Assembly: GCA_035772785.1 (NCBI GenBank)
Contig: JAOCPU010000050.1
Location: 1-64,000, forward strand
DNA from: Phlebiopsis flavidoalba
Lineage: Eukaryota; Basidiomycota; Agaricomycetes; Polyporales; Phanerochaetaceae
Length of the DNA: 64,000 bases
Direction: 5' to 3'
Shown: in pieces, positions 47,244 to 59,700 of the stretch
Position numbering within the stretch: position 1 is the first letter of the stretch
Layout of the letters: each line of letters begins with the position of its first letter
Program-made: the position numbers and the translations under genes
The notes under the pieces: generated by a model
Database searches by the model: none
Told to the model about the DNA's origin: nothing
The model's input: only the letters and a program-made list of their open reading frames with translations

Positions 47244-49139
47244 TCAATAATTCCGGCCTACCGAACGAAGACATCGTGAACACCTCGTAGAGGCCCGCCT
47301 GGGCTGCTGGGATGGCTGGATAGTACCGCCACCGCGTTCCGGTTTGTCTCGATGATCACGTTCTGGATGACACATGCCTGGTTTTGTAATAGGCATAAGT
47401 TGTGCACCCCGTGTTTGTAGCCAAGCTCGGGCGATGTTGCGCCATCGGAGATATTTAACCTTTTCTTCAGGTCTATATACTATGGTCGGAAGTGGTGGTA
47501 GACCGCCGAGCTGGATCGGCTGTTCCAGTTCGGGATCCACGACATCGAGGAGAAATCGCCTGCGCCCAGGATAGAGAGAAACAGGATGTCCGCACGTTGC
47601 GCCTCGGCCTCAGGTTCTCGACAAGAGACCCCATGCGGTCTCCAGTCCTCTTCGTCGGAATACACGTTATGGCTGGTAGGGCAGCGTGGGGAATCCGAGT
47701 AATATATGCTAGACTGGAGATGCTATCGGCTCCACCAGATGCCGCACGTCTGCGGACGATCTCTCGGATCATCTTGATAGAGCTGAGGAGCGTCGCGTCT
47801 GGTGACCTGTATCATCTGGTCCAAACGACCGATGTAAGGTCGCGGGTCTTTTCGACCGCCATCCTGTCCTCTAATACGCGTAGCTCCTGAATGCTAACCC
47901 GCTCTGTCATCCCATCTTGTCGTCTCGCATTCCTTGAGTGTCCATACTCGGTTTGAAGCCAATGCCGATCGTTGGAATAGTCCGACTTGGGTGCGGAGGA
48001 GCAGCAACGTCGAAGGCAGGGCAGTTCCGAGACCTAGTATGAAAATAGGTAATAGATCAGCGTCTGTGAAACGAGTCGTATTTGGTTAGATGTACTCTAC
48101 GATCATCGGTTGGTACGTCAAAAAGGCTTTGGTCTCCAGCCTGCCTGTCCAACCGATTGGCCCCTCGTCCAGTCCTTCGTTCGCGTCGAAGGAAAGAGGA
48201 GGCCTTCGCCTGGGAGCCTCAAGCAGAGGCGCACTGTCGAGGAAGACATACTCAGCTACCTAGATTTAAGAGCTCAATGCGAATCTGATCCAATGATGCT
48301 TCCTTCGGGATGGGTACAGGCCACGCAAAGCCATTGATAGAGGTATGAACCTTCTGAAGCTTGCATGACTCTACCCAGCTATGGGATACAGCCCAGAGAT
48401 TACGAGGACATGTTGGCATCGGGGATCTAGGGGAGGGGCGTAGTAGGGAAGGATTCGATTGCTATATAGATCCCAAACTCTCGCCTGGGAGGGATGCGGG
48501 GGTTTACTATGCGGTCGCCATTGATAGCTTCACGTCGAAGTTGGAGATCGGATTCCTTACGCGCGGCAACTTTCGCTGTACCTCAGCAAAGGTGGAGCCC
48601 GGAACAAAACCAATACGGGCGAAGGTATCCGTATACTTGGCCTACATCGCATGAATTTATGAATCAAACGATGAACTCGAGTAGACACGTCTTCCAGATC
48701 GTCATCGTATTCCAGTGTGAGATGTGTGCCGAATATCGCGTTAAGCTGAGCAAGGAGGTCTGACGGGCGCATGGCTGCGCATCCCGTGTCTGCCAACCTC
48801 TTGCGGGATTGCCCATGGGCTCGTATGAATTCTCTGGAACGGGATTTGGGGAGGTTCGCTGGAAAGACTTTCACCGAGTGTGAAAGAGTTTGAGATACTT
48901 CGGGTCTTCCTGCGTCGGTGCTTTAAAGAACTCCCGTCCAACTGGTTTTCGTCGTCGAGTTTGAGTTCAGCGACAGTGTTCATCAAACTGATGCGACGAG
49001 CCTTGGTCGCTTTGTTCCAATCTGCCACACTCATCCCTGATGAGGGTGTGAGCCTGGTGGCGTAAATATCTCTGAAGTCATCGGGTAATCGAGAGTCTTC
49101 GGCCCTCAGATTGCTCCGACTGGGATGGAGATGGTCCAA
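47244..49139 (-). CDS. HET-like (heterokaryon-incompatibility-related) agaricomycete protein, frame interrupted
   Basis: Pieces in order: EDSRLPDDFRDIYATRLTPS (~49095), SVADWNKATKARRISLMNTV (~49030), ELKLDDENQLDG, DLLAQLNAIFGTHLTLEYDD (~48750), NGDRIVNPRIPP (~48520), VHTSINGFAWPVPIPKEASL (~48340), DQIRIEL, VAEYVFLD (~48255), EGPIGWTGR (~48160), SALASNRVWTLKE (~47960), ADSISSLAYITRIP (~47720), YSDEEDW, ADILFLSILGAGDF (~47595), WIPNW (~47555) and KYLRWRNIARAWLQ (~47450). WPVPIPK-x-x-SLDQIRIE, followed by a conserved aromatic/LD block and then NRVWTLKE, is the order in a large agaricomycete family usually annotated as HET-domain-like. HET proteins act in non-self recognition; that role is inference here. 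Frame shifts occur between almost every block. Confidence 0.5.
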
Positions 49140-49339
49140 AACAAATTGACGTTGAGGCGGATGCGGGCGGACTCGTGGGGGCGCTCAGTAAGCCATGTTG
49201 AATCTGTAACACCAAAGGACTGCGTAGATTGTGAGGTTTCAATGCCGAGAACCCCCTTGCCTAGGCATAGGCAACTTACGGAGACATCTCGAGCTTTCAG
49301 TGTTAACACGGCGTAGAAAGGAGGGGACCGCGGGACGTC

Positions 49340-50124
49340 TCAAGAGGCCATTAGGGGTTCAGAGTAGCGGAAGATGTGCACCACCTGGCACGAGGTCTCT
49401 GCCGGGCAGACACGATCCTTGTAATCGATGGTGTCCTGGGAAAGCAGCGGCACGGTCGGCTGTGAAGCTTGTGAAGTCTCTTTACGGCTCAACGGGCCGA
49501 GGAGGTAGGTAGGCACCAATACGTAGAGGAGACCCACAGTCATTTTTTGACAACGAGATGACATGCACCGAAAAGGCCACTAACTGCCAAACCTTTATCA
49601 CTAATTACTCTGTGTTTCCGCTGCGGTCACAAAGATGCGGTGACTGTCACAACGCTCCCGGAGATGAGGTACTTACTCTATTACTGCTCGGACTCAAGAA
49701 AGAGGGGATTTCTTGCTGAAAAGCAATTATGGCTGAGCCCATCTGCAGAAATAGCAAGAACAGGATAGTCCAGAAGCCATGATATAGAGCGATTTCAAGC
49801 CTGTCGGGGGTCAATAGCGCGTGCATAATGGCAAAGGTTTGTAAGTACTCACTGGAATTTAGATTGTGCTTTTTGGCTGCTCTTTAGTAACTCGCATGCG
49901 TTTCGCAGTGGTATGAGGCAGATAATCGACATAACATTCCGAGCATGATATGTTGGCCGCTGCCAAACGTTGAGGCCCGGCACAGCCCCGTGCGCACGGC
50001 TTTTTTGGGGTCCCGTTGCCATTACGTAATCTGCACGTGGGCGTTTGGCCTCATCAGCGAGCATCAGCGCCACGATCGCCCCACGAAGTCCTATGTACAT
50101 CGAATAGCCCGACATTAATTGCAA
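49340..50124 (-). CDS. small multispan membrane protein, unrecognised
   Basis: Start MQLMSGYSMYIGLRGAIVAL (ATG at 50124), continuing ALMLADEAKR; then ARNVMSIICLIPLRNACELL (~49945), QKAQSKFQ with GTGAGT donor at ~49856; LEIALYHGFWTILFLLFLQM (~49800), GSAIIAFQQEIPSFLSPSS; and MTVGLLYVLVPTYLLGPLSR (~49540) with a hydrophilic tail to 49340. That gives three to four hydrophobic segments joined across two short introns. No family recognised. Confidence 0.45.
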
Positions 50125-50129
50125 ACTGT

Positions 50130-51185
50130 CTCCCCCATTCTCTCCGATGCAGGTCGTACCGCCTTTCCCTCAATGTTTATGCGGTGGCAACCTTGCGATG
50201 TGCTAAATTGCGAACACCTGAGTACGCTAAACCTAGGCGATTGCCTAGTGATCCACCTTCTTTGTATAAAGGCAAGCATCTGCGTCGTTCATATATGACG
50301 TTCTGACGCATGAACCTACGCCAGTTAGACGTTTCGCTGCAGTGTAGCGGCTGACGGGTACTTGTCACACTGTATGTATGATACGGATTGGGTAGCCATA
50401 TCAAGAGGCGACAGAGCCCATACCCCAATCGCTTCACTATGTCTTACCTACCATGCCCCTTCCGCCACCCAGTTTGTCTCCATTGGTCTACGCATTGCTC
50501 TGGTGCCTGGAAACCTTGCGCCGTAAGGCATCAGTAGACATTTACCTTTGGCACAATGTATGACGGGGTACAAAAGGTGAGTAATCATCTCATGCTAACT
50601 AATGGTACAGACAGTTGACCAAGATGGTTTGTTAGGAGTGTAAGCTTCATTCATCGGAAGCGCATGTGAAAAGACGACTGTACGTCCAACTGATACCAAA
50701 CGTATGTGCAATGGTCATACTATAAACATGACAAACTATTCACATTCCTGACATCAGATCAGAATCCGCGAGAGCGGATATACGAGACAAAGAAGGTCAA
50801 CGGTGCGTCTTATTGTGACTGGCCGTGATTCGCGACGTCTAACTCAGCATAGTCGTACGAAGGATGGAAAACCAATACTCAACTACGGTCTAAAGGAACT
50901 GATGAAAAGACGATCGACGAAGAATGGAAAGACGAACTTGCAAACCCTCCTTATATTCGTAAAGATCCAATATGACTAGATATACTACCACGTATACATC
51001 CGTTTACCGACCCGCCCTTGTAGATTGGTCTATTTTCTGCTGTCGACTGACTGGATTTATCGTTCTAGCGTGTTAGCCATAAGTCTGACCCTTCCTTCTA
51101 TGTTGTAGAAGAGGATTCCATCGAATCATCATCCAAACTCCTCGCCCAGATATCGCATCGCACAACTTGCGCGTCATTATCCGTC
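50130..51185. other. intergenic, nothing recognised
   Basis: Divergent spacer between the membrane-protein gene (minus) and the second DUF6535 gene (plus). AT-richer after 50500, with no open frame of note, so both promoters probably lie here. Confidence 0.55.
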
Positions 51186-51189
51186 TCGA

Positions 51190-53335
51190 GCGACGCACAT
51201 TCGTGAATTCTACAGTACCAGCGTTGCGATCACGAAGCTCTTTGAACCGCGATGTGACCGGCTAGTCAAACTCAACATCCTGTGGGTCTGCAGCTTGTCA
51301 CTAAGCCTGAATGCCGCTTTCTTCACCATATCCGCTCAACAATGGCTACGTCGCCCATACCTCTCCCATCACACCTGACGAGCCGTGAAGCCGTCAGGCT
51401 AACGGCAACTGCGATATGGGGGCTATCTCAAGTGGAAAATGCAAGAGATTATATCACTTCATCCCCGTGATCGTCCAGTTCTCAGTCATCTTATTCCTCG
51501 CTGGCCTTCTGCTCCTCCTCGACTATCTGAATAAAACAGTGGCCAAGGTATTCAACTCATCGTCACCAGCATCCTGTGGGGCAATCTGGAGCGCGGTGAT
51601 GTCCTTTCTTCCGGTCATCTGGATCGACTATGTCCATACCAATCACCTGTCATAAAACCCGTCATCCTCGCAGCGATTCGTCTTTGCATGCCACCGATCG
51701 GTCGGGGCTGATTGTGCTTCCCTTCTCTTACTTCTTTTATCTCCTCGCAAAACCCCTTGCAATACCTCAGTCGCGTCGGTTTACCGATTTTTGTCGTCGG
51801 TTTATATTCGTGAAGATCGCGATTGGATTCGGAGTCGTCAACCCCTATCCTGTGACCCATCATCCTGTTTTGTACATGCGGACCATGGGCAACATCGTCG
51901 CCCGGTTAGAGATATGGGGAGAGACTCTCCAGCTGTGGGCTCTATACCCATGCACTTCCTTCTACGCCTCACTATCCCATTCGAGCTCCTTCTGGACCCA
52001 CCGAGAGTATCGGACTATCAATTCCCAAGCATCAATCTTAGACTCTGCTGCTCTCGCCGGGGCGCCATTCTTCGTGCCTAAGGATTCTCTTCCCACTATT
52101 CAGGAGAAGTGTTTTGAAGATATACCAAATGATATGCGGCCCGATTTTGCGCTTCATTGCGTCAGGGTAAATTTGGAACGTGCACAATCTCAGGGTGGCA
52201 TTCCACTTCTTCCGACCTAGGAGTGCCCGTCTCGTTCACCGGCAACTACAAACAGTTTCATGAGACCCTCTTTACCATCAGAGACGTGCTATGGAGCTGT
52301 CTTCCAAAAGACTGGACCGCCGCGGGGGGCGTTTATAACTGCCGGGCGACAGACAGCCCTTACCCCTATGATCACAAAATGGCGACTCTCTTGTGCTTTT
52401 TGTACAGGGATCGCTGTATCGCCCTACTCGCGCTTCGCTGCACTCCGTGTTTCATGGACGATCTTGGCGAAAGTCCTTATCTCACTCCGCAACTCTCAGA
52501 CTAATCGATATCTCATCAAGCACTCGAAGGAACGACTTCCGGTATCAATGCTATTCGGCTGTTTGTAACCGCGCATCGGTTCTCGATGTTGACGGTAAGT
52601 ATTCTTGACGAAGAGTAAAGCTTAACATCCTGACCTATTACTTTAGAGACCCGTGCTTCCGTGAATTGGGCGATCGATTTTCTCGCGGATCTACTCAAAC
52701 ACCTCAACCGCTCCGAGCATCTCCTCACTGAAACGGTACGACAAATCACCCAAATTCGAGGAGTTCCCTTACATGAGGTCCCCATCTACGAAACTGTCCT
52801 ATGCGCATGTGCGACACCTCTCCAAGCCCTTTAGCCACTCTTTGAACCCGGACATACGGTCCGATACGACGATCCATGACAAGGCGCACGTTTCTTCTGA
52901 AAGGCCTCGACAAATTCTTGACGACATGCTTCAAGGATATTGCATACCTAACCCCAGAAGATCTCATATCTTTTCAGATGGCTCGCATATGCTCATGACG
53001 CTCTCGGCGATCACTGTCATCTCGTCGAGTCTTGTGACGCTCGCTAGGTTCGGCTACGTGTCGCCCATAAACACTGCGCTTCGAAAAGTATAGCGACAAG
53101 TCTGAGACAAAATATGCGCAACGAATGTCAATGGAAAGCTTCAGACTGCGGAGGATAGTCCTCCTAGAGTTCGATGACATCTGGGACGGACAATGGGTGT
53201 TTGGGTTCCCTGCTGTCAATATTCGTCGTCGAAGTACCTCACATCGACCTCAAACTCGCCGCAGAAAATTATATCATGGCATTCTCCCACACATGACTGG
53301 GCCACCATGTACCAGTATTTTTCTCATAGTGTAGC
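51190..53335 (+). CDS. DUF6535 membrane protein, copy 2, frame interrupted
   Basis: Second member of the family found at 14-17 kb. Blocks: FYSTSVAITKLFEPR (~51208), KLNILWVCSLSLSLNAAFFT (~51268), ISAQQWLRRPYLS (~51328), RQLRYGG (~51400), HPVIVQFSVILFLAGLLLLL (~51462) and DYLNKTVAKVF (~51522), IFVVGLYS-like helix (~51790), PLFVPKDSLPTIQEKCFEDI (~52065), PNDMRPDFALHCVRVNLERA (~52125), HETLFTIRDVLWSCLPKDW (~52257), SVNWAIDFLADLLKHLNRSE (~52660) and HIDLKLAAENYIM (~53245). The LNILWVCSLSLSL-x-x-A-x-F-x-x-x-x-QQWLRR core is the shared signature with copy 1. Extra sequence around 51390 and several indels interrupt the frame. It converges on the nickel transporter about 80 bp downstream. Confidence 0.68.
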
Positions 53336-53411
53336 ATCTTGTCGACAACATCGAATCGATCATTGGTTTACCTTAACCGTCTTGCGCCCGCCGGGCTCGG
53401 TCGAGTGAAAC

Positions 53412-55614
53412 TTACAAAGCCACTTTTCTTATTTTTTGCCACTTTCTCCACGGAGGGTATCGCCCACCATGACCATACTGCCACGATCGCACGAAGCATC
53501 CTAGCGATAGCAGCACCAATGTAGCCCGATTGGTCGTTAGCCTAATTTAAAAAACGGTCAGGTTAGATTGAAAGGGACCTCTCGGACCGCGACACCGGGG
53601 GACAACACTCACTGCGTCCCAGCCTCGCCACCAGCGGCCTCGGCAAGGACCCCACCGTTGGTGTGGTCGTTGGCGGCGGTCTTGACAGACGCTTTGCAGT
53701 TGTCGCGCGTCAGCCCCATGATTTCAATGAGAGAGTATCCTAACGCGGTGTTCAATGAGTACAAGCGCGAGGATATAAGAGAAACGACTGAAGACGCACG
53801 TGAATGCGACGAGAATACTCATCAATGTGAGGCCATGATGACTAAGGCCCGACATTGCGTTTACGCTTGACGCGCAGCTGCCGTAGGCGTTCTTGCGTTT
53901 ACGCGTCGTCATCTTGTTCCTCTATGACCGCCTTTAGAGACCGAGCATCCGTGAGATAAGGCAGGCGATATGACGCGGCTCCGAGGTAGTTCCTGTAGGC
54001 TTGCCCTGCGGAGAAGATGTCTTGCGTGTCGACAAGTCTGGCGTAGCCTCCAACACTACGCTCAGGTCTATGTCAGATGGTGTCTTAGTTCCCCCTCCTC
54101 GCCGGCGCTTCAGGGTCAGTGATGTGACGACTCAGGCTCTGTTGTCCAGGTTGGGGTATGTCTTCTAACAGAGCGAATTTATGTTCAGGAAAGCCGGCGT
54201 AAAGCATAGAGCATTAGAATGGAGTCCGCAGAGTCAAATGAGAGTCATCCCCGCCGTGAATAGAGAACTACAGAGAATGCGTCATACTCTGATATTATGT
54301 CCAGTATGTGCACCGAGTGACTCACCGGAAGAATGACCACATCGCTCGACGAAATCTGGTTCCACTCTGAATCCTTCTTGGCTATAGCGGACACAGCGAG
54401 CAACGCAATGCTGGATGCCGTGTCAAAGCCTACAATTCATCAAGCAGGGCATTGTGGTAACAACTGCGGAGAACCCTACCGAAGCCAAATAATACCCCGA
54501 CAGGGTACATTTTCCATGGTCGGTCGACGAACGTAACTATCGGACCAATGATCTTCATCATGAGAGTATTGCCATGACTCTCCATATCCCGAAGCTCAAA
54601 TTCTTGCTCTATGACGGCAGGGTCTTCCCCCTGTGCGATACGCATTCGTCGCTCTCTCTTCATCTATACATGTGTATTAGACGTTTGATATTGATCAGGT
54701 AATAAATTCACAGATTATGTTTTGGACTTACGCGACGCCGTTTTGACAACACTCGCCACAGAATGATGCTATTAGCCAAGCAACTATGAATAGGAACGAC
54801 CCGCTGACGGCGGTTTCCTATGATTATATTCAATGGCTACGTTGGGGTTGGATGTGAGACGCGTTTAGCTCACCGATGATTCCGCCGACGTTGCCCAACG
54901 CCGTCAATATGATCGTACACGCTGGTGCTTATCGCAATGGCCACATTCTATCGAATACGTCATCAAAGGCCTGGGGGGCGGGATGCACGATGGAGGCGTA
55001 CAACGGCGATGACGATGGTACTGTGCCCCAAAGAAAAAAATAGACCACATGTCACGGGCAGTTGGCCCATACTCAGAAGGCTCCTCGTCGCATTGTCGAT
55101 TGCGCTACCGATTCCTATCAGTGAAGGACTTGAAGGAGGTGAACACTCGTACCTGATATGATCTGCATCCAAGGCTGTACAATTGGAACGTCACATGCAT
55201 GCTATTGAGTTCCATAGAGCTGTAATTTGCATACCGTGTCGAAGTCCAATAGTCTGTAGACATTAGCGCGTTAGATAGCTATCCAGATCTGAAAAAATGA
55301 AAATTCCAGACGCACCCAAGCTAACACAGCCAGACTCAAGATTGACCGGGTGGTTTTTTTTTCCTACCGAATAATATACCACACGCGACAACCCAGCACA
55401 CGGCGTTAACTAGCAGTTCGGACCCCAGTAGCAAGACGGAACGTCCGAGGAGAGTAAGACGTCGCCGAGGACGATACACCTCTGCCCATTTCGGCTGAAA
55501 CCTTAGCATCGAGGGGATTTTCGTAGGTCTAGCTATGGGGGAGGCTGCAGAGGTATTCAACGTGCTGGTCAAAGCAGAAGCCAAGGCTGACTCGATGGAA
55601 GACCGGTTTTTCAA
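53412..55614 (-). CDS. NiCoT-family nickel/cobalt transporter
   Basis: High-affinity secondary transporter for Ni2+/Co2+ in the plasma membrane; it supplies urease in fungi. Blocks: TLLGRSVLLLGSELLVNAVC and WVVACGILFG (~55450), then the metal-binding signature GLRH-ALDADH-AIDNATRSLL. That signature is split by two introns: GLRH ends at a GTATGC donor near 55233, ALDADHI lies at ~55165, and AIDNATR at ~55110. Next: SMGQLPVTCGLFFSLGHSTI (~55080), VGGIIG and ANSIILW (~54890-54760), ERRMRIAQGEDPAVIEQEFE (~54655), PWKMYPVGVLFGFG (~54510), FDTASSIALLAVSAIAKKDS (~54428), FTAG-like region, SVNAMSGLSHHGLTLMSILV (~53860) and the tail RRWWRGWDAV-like (~53630). HxxxxDH is the known substrate site. Stop probably 53412-53414. 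Some joins need an indel. Confidence 0.85.
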
Positions 55615-56750
55615 GGATGAGGAAAAACTCCGCTAAGTGGTCCCCGCGCGCAAAGGCCAAGGAGATAAGGACGATGATAGCGCGATGATACTCTCGAATC
55701 AGACACTGTAATTGCAAGTACGTTACGTTTGGCATGTATAACGCATGTGCTGTCTATAACAGGTGGTCCAAGGGCCCCCTTCTCCAGAACTCTGCCCGCA
55801 GATCTTACGAGCAGCGAACAGGGACCAATCGCAACGCGCGGTGGCGTATGAACCAACTCTTCGGTGTGAGAGAGGTGCGTTTAGGACGGTTATCGTTGAC
55901 TCACGAGGTCTCGGATTGTCCTTCCCATTCTCTCAGACTGATGCTCCCATAATTGTGCAAGTGACAACCGACAAGGCGACTCTCTAGGTGGTAACTTGGA
56001 CCCCTACAGATTGACGGAGGATCGACCTCAAAGAAGTAGAGTGTTTAAGGTGAAGGACAGAGTCGTACACAAGGAGTACTGACGCCGTCTGACAGTACTT
56101 TGCGCGCGTGCCAGTGTGTTATGTCGACTAGACCGGTATCCGCTGCCCAGTGCCGAGTGATGTCAAGAGCAATAGCACTGAAAGTCCTAAGGCCAAAGAA
56201 ATAGCGTCGCGGCGCAGAGGCAGTCTGACTTTTGAGATGCAGAGCTGGCACTCGCGATATGTAACTCTGGTATCTGGAGTCTGAATCCACGTTCAACGTC
56301 AACGACAGCCGACCTCCGGGCGTGACAATGCTGCCCTGGGGGATGCCCGTGACGGAGAGTCACGGCGTCTTTCCAAGACAGGCTCGTCACGGTCACACTT
56401 AGCGACGTGACTGCACTGGGATCTTCGAACAGAAATGGCGAAGTTCAAGTCTATGGCTTTGACTATCTGCTGCTCCCACTTGACGACCTTGGAACGACCC
56501 GCCGACGACACCCAAATACCCACTTAACGACGACCTCGCAACTGGTCACCCTTAATCCTTATAAACCAGCGAGATCATCGTAATCACGACTCATACCCAA
56601 CCTTTCGCGCTTCTCAACGCGACCGTCTGATATCTGCGCCTCAACCCGTTCCATATTCCTGGAGCCACGACAATATCACTTCCTTCACGTGTCTACTTGC
56701 ACGCCCTTCTTACAAGTGCTTTATTCCACTGAAACACGGCGTCGGATGCT
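55615..56750. other. spacer with an unrecognised minus-strand frame
   Basis: Contains the promoters of the nickel transporter and of the RasGEF gene. A minus-strand ATG at 56523 starts MGIWVSSAGRSKVVKWEQQI, and joined pieces GGRLSLTLNVDSDSRYQ (~56310) and FGLRTFSAIALDITRHWAAD (~56200) look protein-like. They may be a small unrecognised gene. Confidence 0.3.
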
Positions 56751-56755
56751 GCACC

Positions 56756-59700
56756 ATGCCCTCTGCTCCGCTCAGAATTGACACTTCCGTCGGAGCTATC
56801 GCCGGACCCTCATCGAGCAAAAGCTGTACCAGTCTTTGCACGCGGGAAGCAGACCTCCTGCGTTGTCTGCGGCGTGTTCTGCTGCACCACTTGACCACTC
56901 GAGAAGTGCGTCTCCAGCCTCCCAGCCTCTGTCCTTTCCGACTCTGCATGTGCCCTGGACGCTGGGCCTCACGAGCTATCTTCCCTCCGCTCCAGTTCTC
57001 ACACAGCAAACTTGCATACGGACGGGGCCCTCGATCTCAGATCCGACAAAACCACAGGCGAGACTCTTCTGAAATATGTGCTGGCTATGCACGACTTCAT
57101 TCCTCAACAGTGGAGAACGTCACCTGTCTTGAATTTCAAGCTGGGCAGATTATACGCGTTCTGAACCGCGACAACAGTGGATGGTGGGATGGGGAAGTCG
57201 AAAACGGTCGTAGGGGCTGGTTTCCCAGTAACTACGTAACGTCTGACGTAGAGCTTTTGGCGGACGAAGAGCTCCCGCATTCTAATTGTGAGCCAGTGGT
57301 TTCATTTGCTTACCTCCGCGCATTTTCGATGGACAGGACCATTGGCCCACAAGTTACCATTTATGCTGACCAGTGTATTAGCGCGCAGGCGGTGGACCCG
57401 TCCACTCACACAGCAAGTCGTCTACATCGTCTCATTCGTGGTCTAGTACATCCTCCGCCCCTTTACAAATTACGAGGTTTTCGCGAACAGACCATCGCCC
57501 AATGCCGTCCGAGGCTTCCACGGACGCTTACTGCCCTCCCCTGATGATACCTCTCCTGCGCGCACTGTTCTGTCCTGCAAAACGCCGCTCGTAACAAACA
57601 GGACAGCACATTTCCAACCATCCACGGCATACATCATATCCAGCGTTCAGCGGCCTTCTGACAGACCTTGGATGTCTCTCAAGGATGCACCTGAGCACCG
57701 GGTTCGTCCTCAAGAAGTCGCTTCTTCTTCTCGCGAAGGGACGGAACAAATTCCCTCGCTGATCTCGCCTCACTTGTATCTCAGTCGAGACGTGCACAAA
57801 GACGAAGCTCAGTGACGACCAGCGAGCTATCGAGGTTGTAGGATGATGATACGCGGTAGCTGTCAGCTCTTCGTTCCATGTTCGCAGGCTTTCTGTGCGC
57901 TCGCTGCACAATGCGAGTATCGATGTCCAACCCGCGGATCAGCTGTGCAAGACTCGTTGCGTGGTAGGGTCGCTCGACACCCAAGGGAGGTGGGATAGTG
58001 GAGATGGGACGTTGGTTCGCGCTTCGGAGTCTTCTGAAACCGGATGACTTTGGACCTTACTGGGATGGGTCGGTAAAGGTTTTGGATGAAAGCAAACGCA
58101 GTGTCCACGTCGTTCGGAGACAAATCCTATCTTACAAACTCTGAATAGGAGCCAAATCCGATTTGCACGAGAGTCGCCGTCTCCATGATAGTTTTCCAAT
58201 AACTTCTGTCCCACAGGACGAACAAACGCAGAGTTTGAGAAGAGGGGCAGCCGGACAGGATCGAATACCGCTTAACACCCCAGCGAGAAGCTTCTGGTCT
58301 CGTCATGTTACACAAGCCCAACCAACTCTCCGTGAGCAGCGTCCGCTTCCACTTCATCTGTATCATCCAACGAGTCCCTTGGTACTCCTGCCACCCCGAC
58401 ATTTTCCCATTGGACCGTCTACCACTGCACAGGTAGTGGAGGCTCTACGCTTCACTCATGACCACTACTTGTCCACAATCGCCGCGTTCATCGGACACGC
58501 ACATTCCCACTCACGTACATCGCCACGCGTCCAGTAACCGGCCACATGTACGACCTCGTTCGTGAGGTCGTAGAGATGGTGTGCAAACTATTGACCATCG
58601 TGGACGCCGTTCTTCGCCATCCAGACATTCCTTCACAGCGGGCTCAAGATCTTCAAGCGGCGAAAGAGGGTCTTTACAACGTCACTTCGATTCTAGCGGG
58701 ACTCTGTGCGGCAGCTCACAACTGCGCCCCTTCCTGACGTCACTGAAGGAAGAGGAGAAGTCTACCCTCCTGCGATCTGCAACAAATGCTCTCAAAGCAG
58801 GTTCCGACTGTGTCAATGCTGTCAAGAAATGCTTGCCGCGGTCGACAGGAGACGGGGCATTCATCATCGAACTACCGGCGACTGGTGGATCGGATCCACC
58901 GCCGTTTACCCCCCCCGGAGCAAGTTCTCGCATATGGCCAAGAAGCTGGAAGGCGCACACGTCGGCCATGATGGCCCCAGCGCTTTGCGTGGTCTTCGTC
59001 GTGCCGATGGCGTTGACGATGTGAACCAGGACCGCAGCGTCCAAATGCAAGTGGCGACGTCTGCAGGTCCTACACTGCACAACCTGAACTTACGCTTGAC
59101 GTGCCTGTGGAATTCCCGTCAGGGTACTCTCCACAGACAGCTGTCTCCAGTCCCCGACGCCTATCTCAGTGAGGCTTCCCCTCCTGCCTGACGTTCGTGA
59201 AGATCCTCATCCAACGAGTCCCGTCTCCTTACAACCTACCGACGACGGAAACAACATGGGAAGGCTCGCACGTCTCCAACATAGCACAACTAGACGATCT
59301 CTGGAGGACAAATTGCGTAAACGGCGAGCTGCCCCCTGTTCCCGAAAGTAGCGCCTCCAGCTGTGCCCCCCAACCGCCGATGTCGTGGCTATTATCCCAC
59401 GAACACTCCTCGGAAGATGTAGCCTATAATAGCGAAGGCCAGTTGGTTCAGGCGCCCACTCTAGCCGCTCTCGTTGAACGGATGACCCCCATGATGCTCT
59501 GGCCGAGCCGGCGTTTGTGGCGGTATTCTTCCTTGACATTCCGGCAGTTCACGACCGCACCAGAGCTCCATCGACACTCTCATTGAACGATACAACATCA
59601 TGCCCCCGGCTGGTCTACTCGAAGAAGATAACATTATATGGCAGCATAGAAAGGGTCTTCCGATACGAGTGCGCGTGGCAAATGTGCTCAAGACGTGGCT

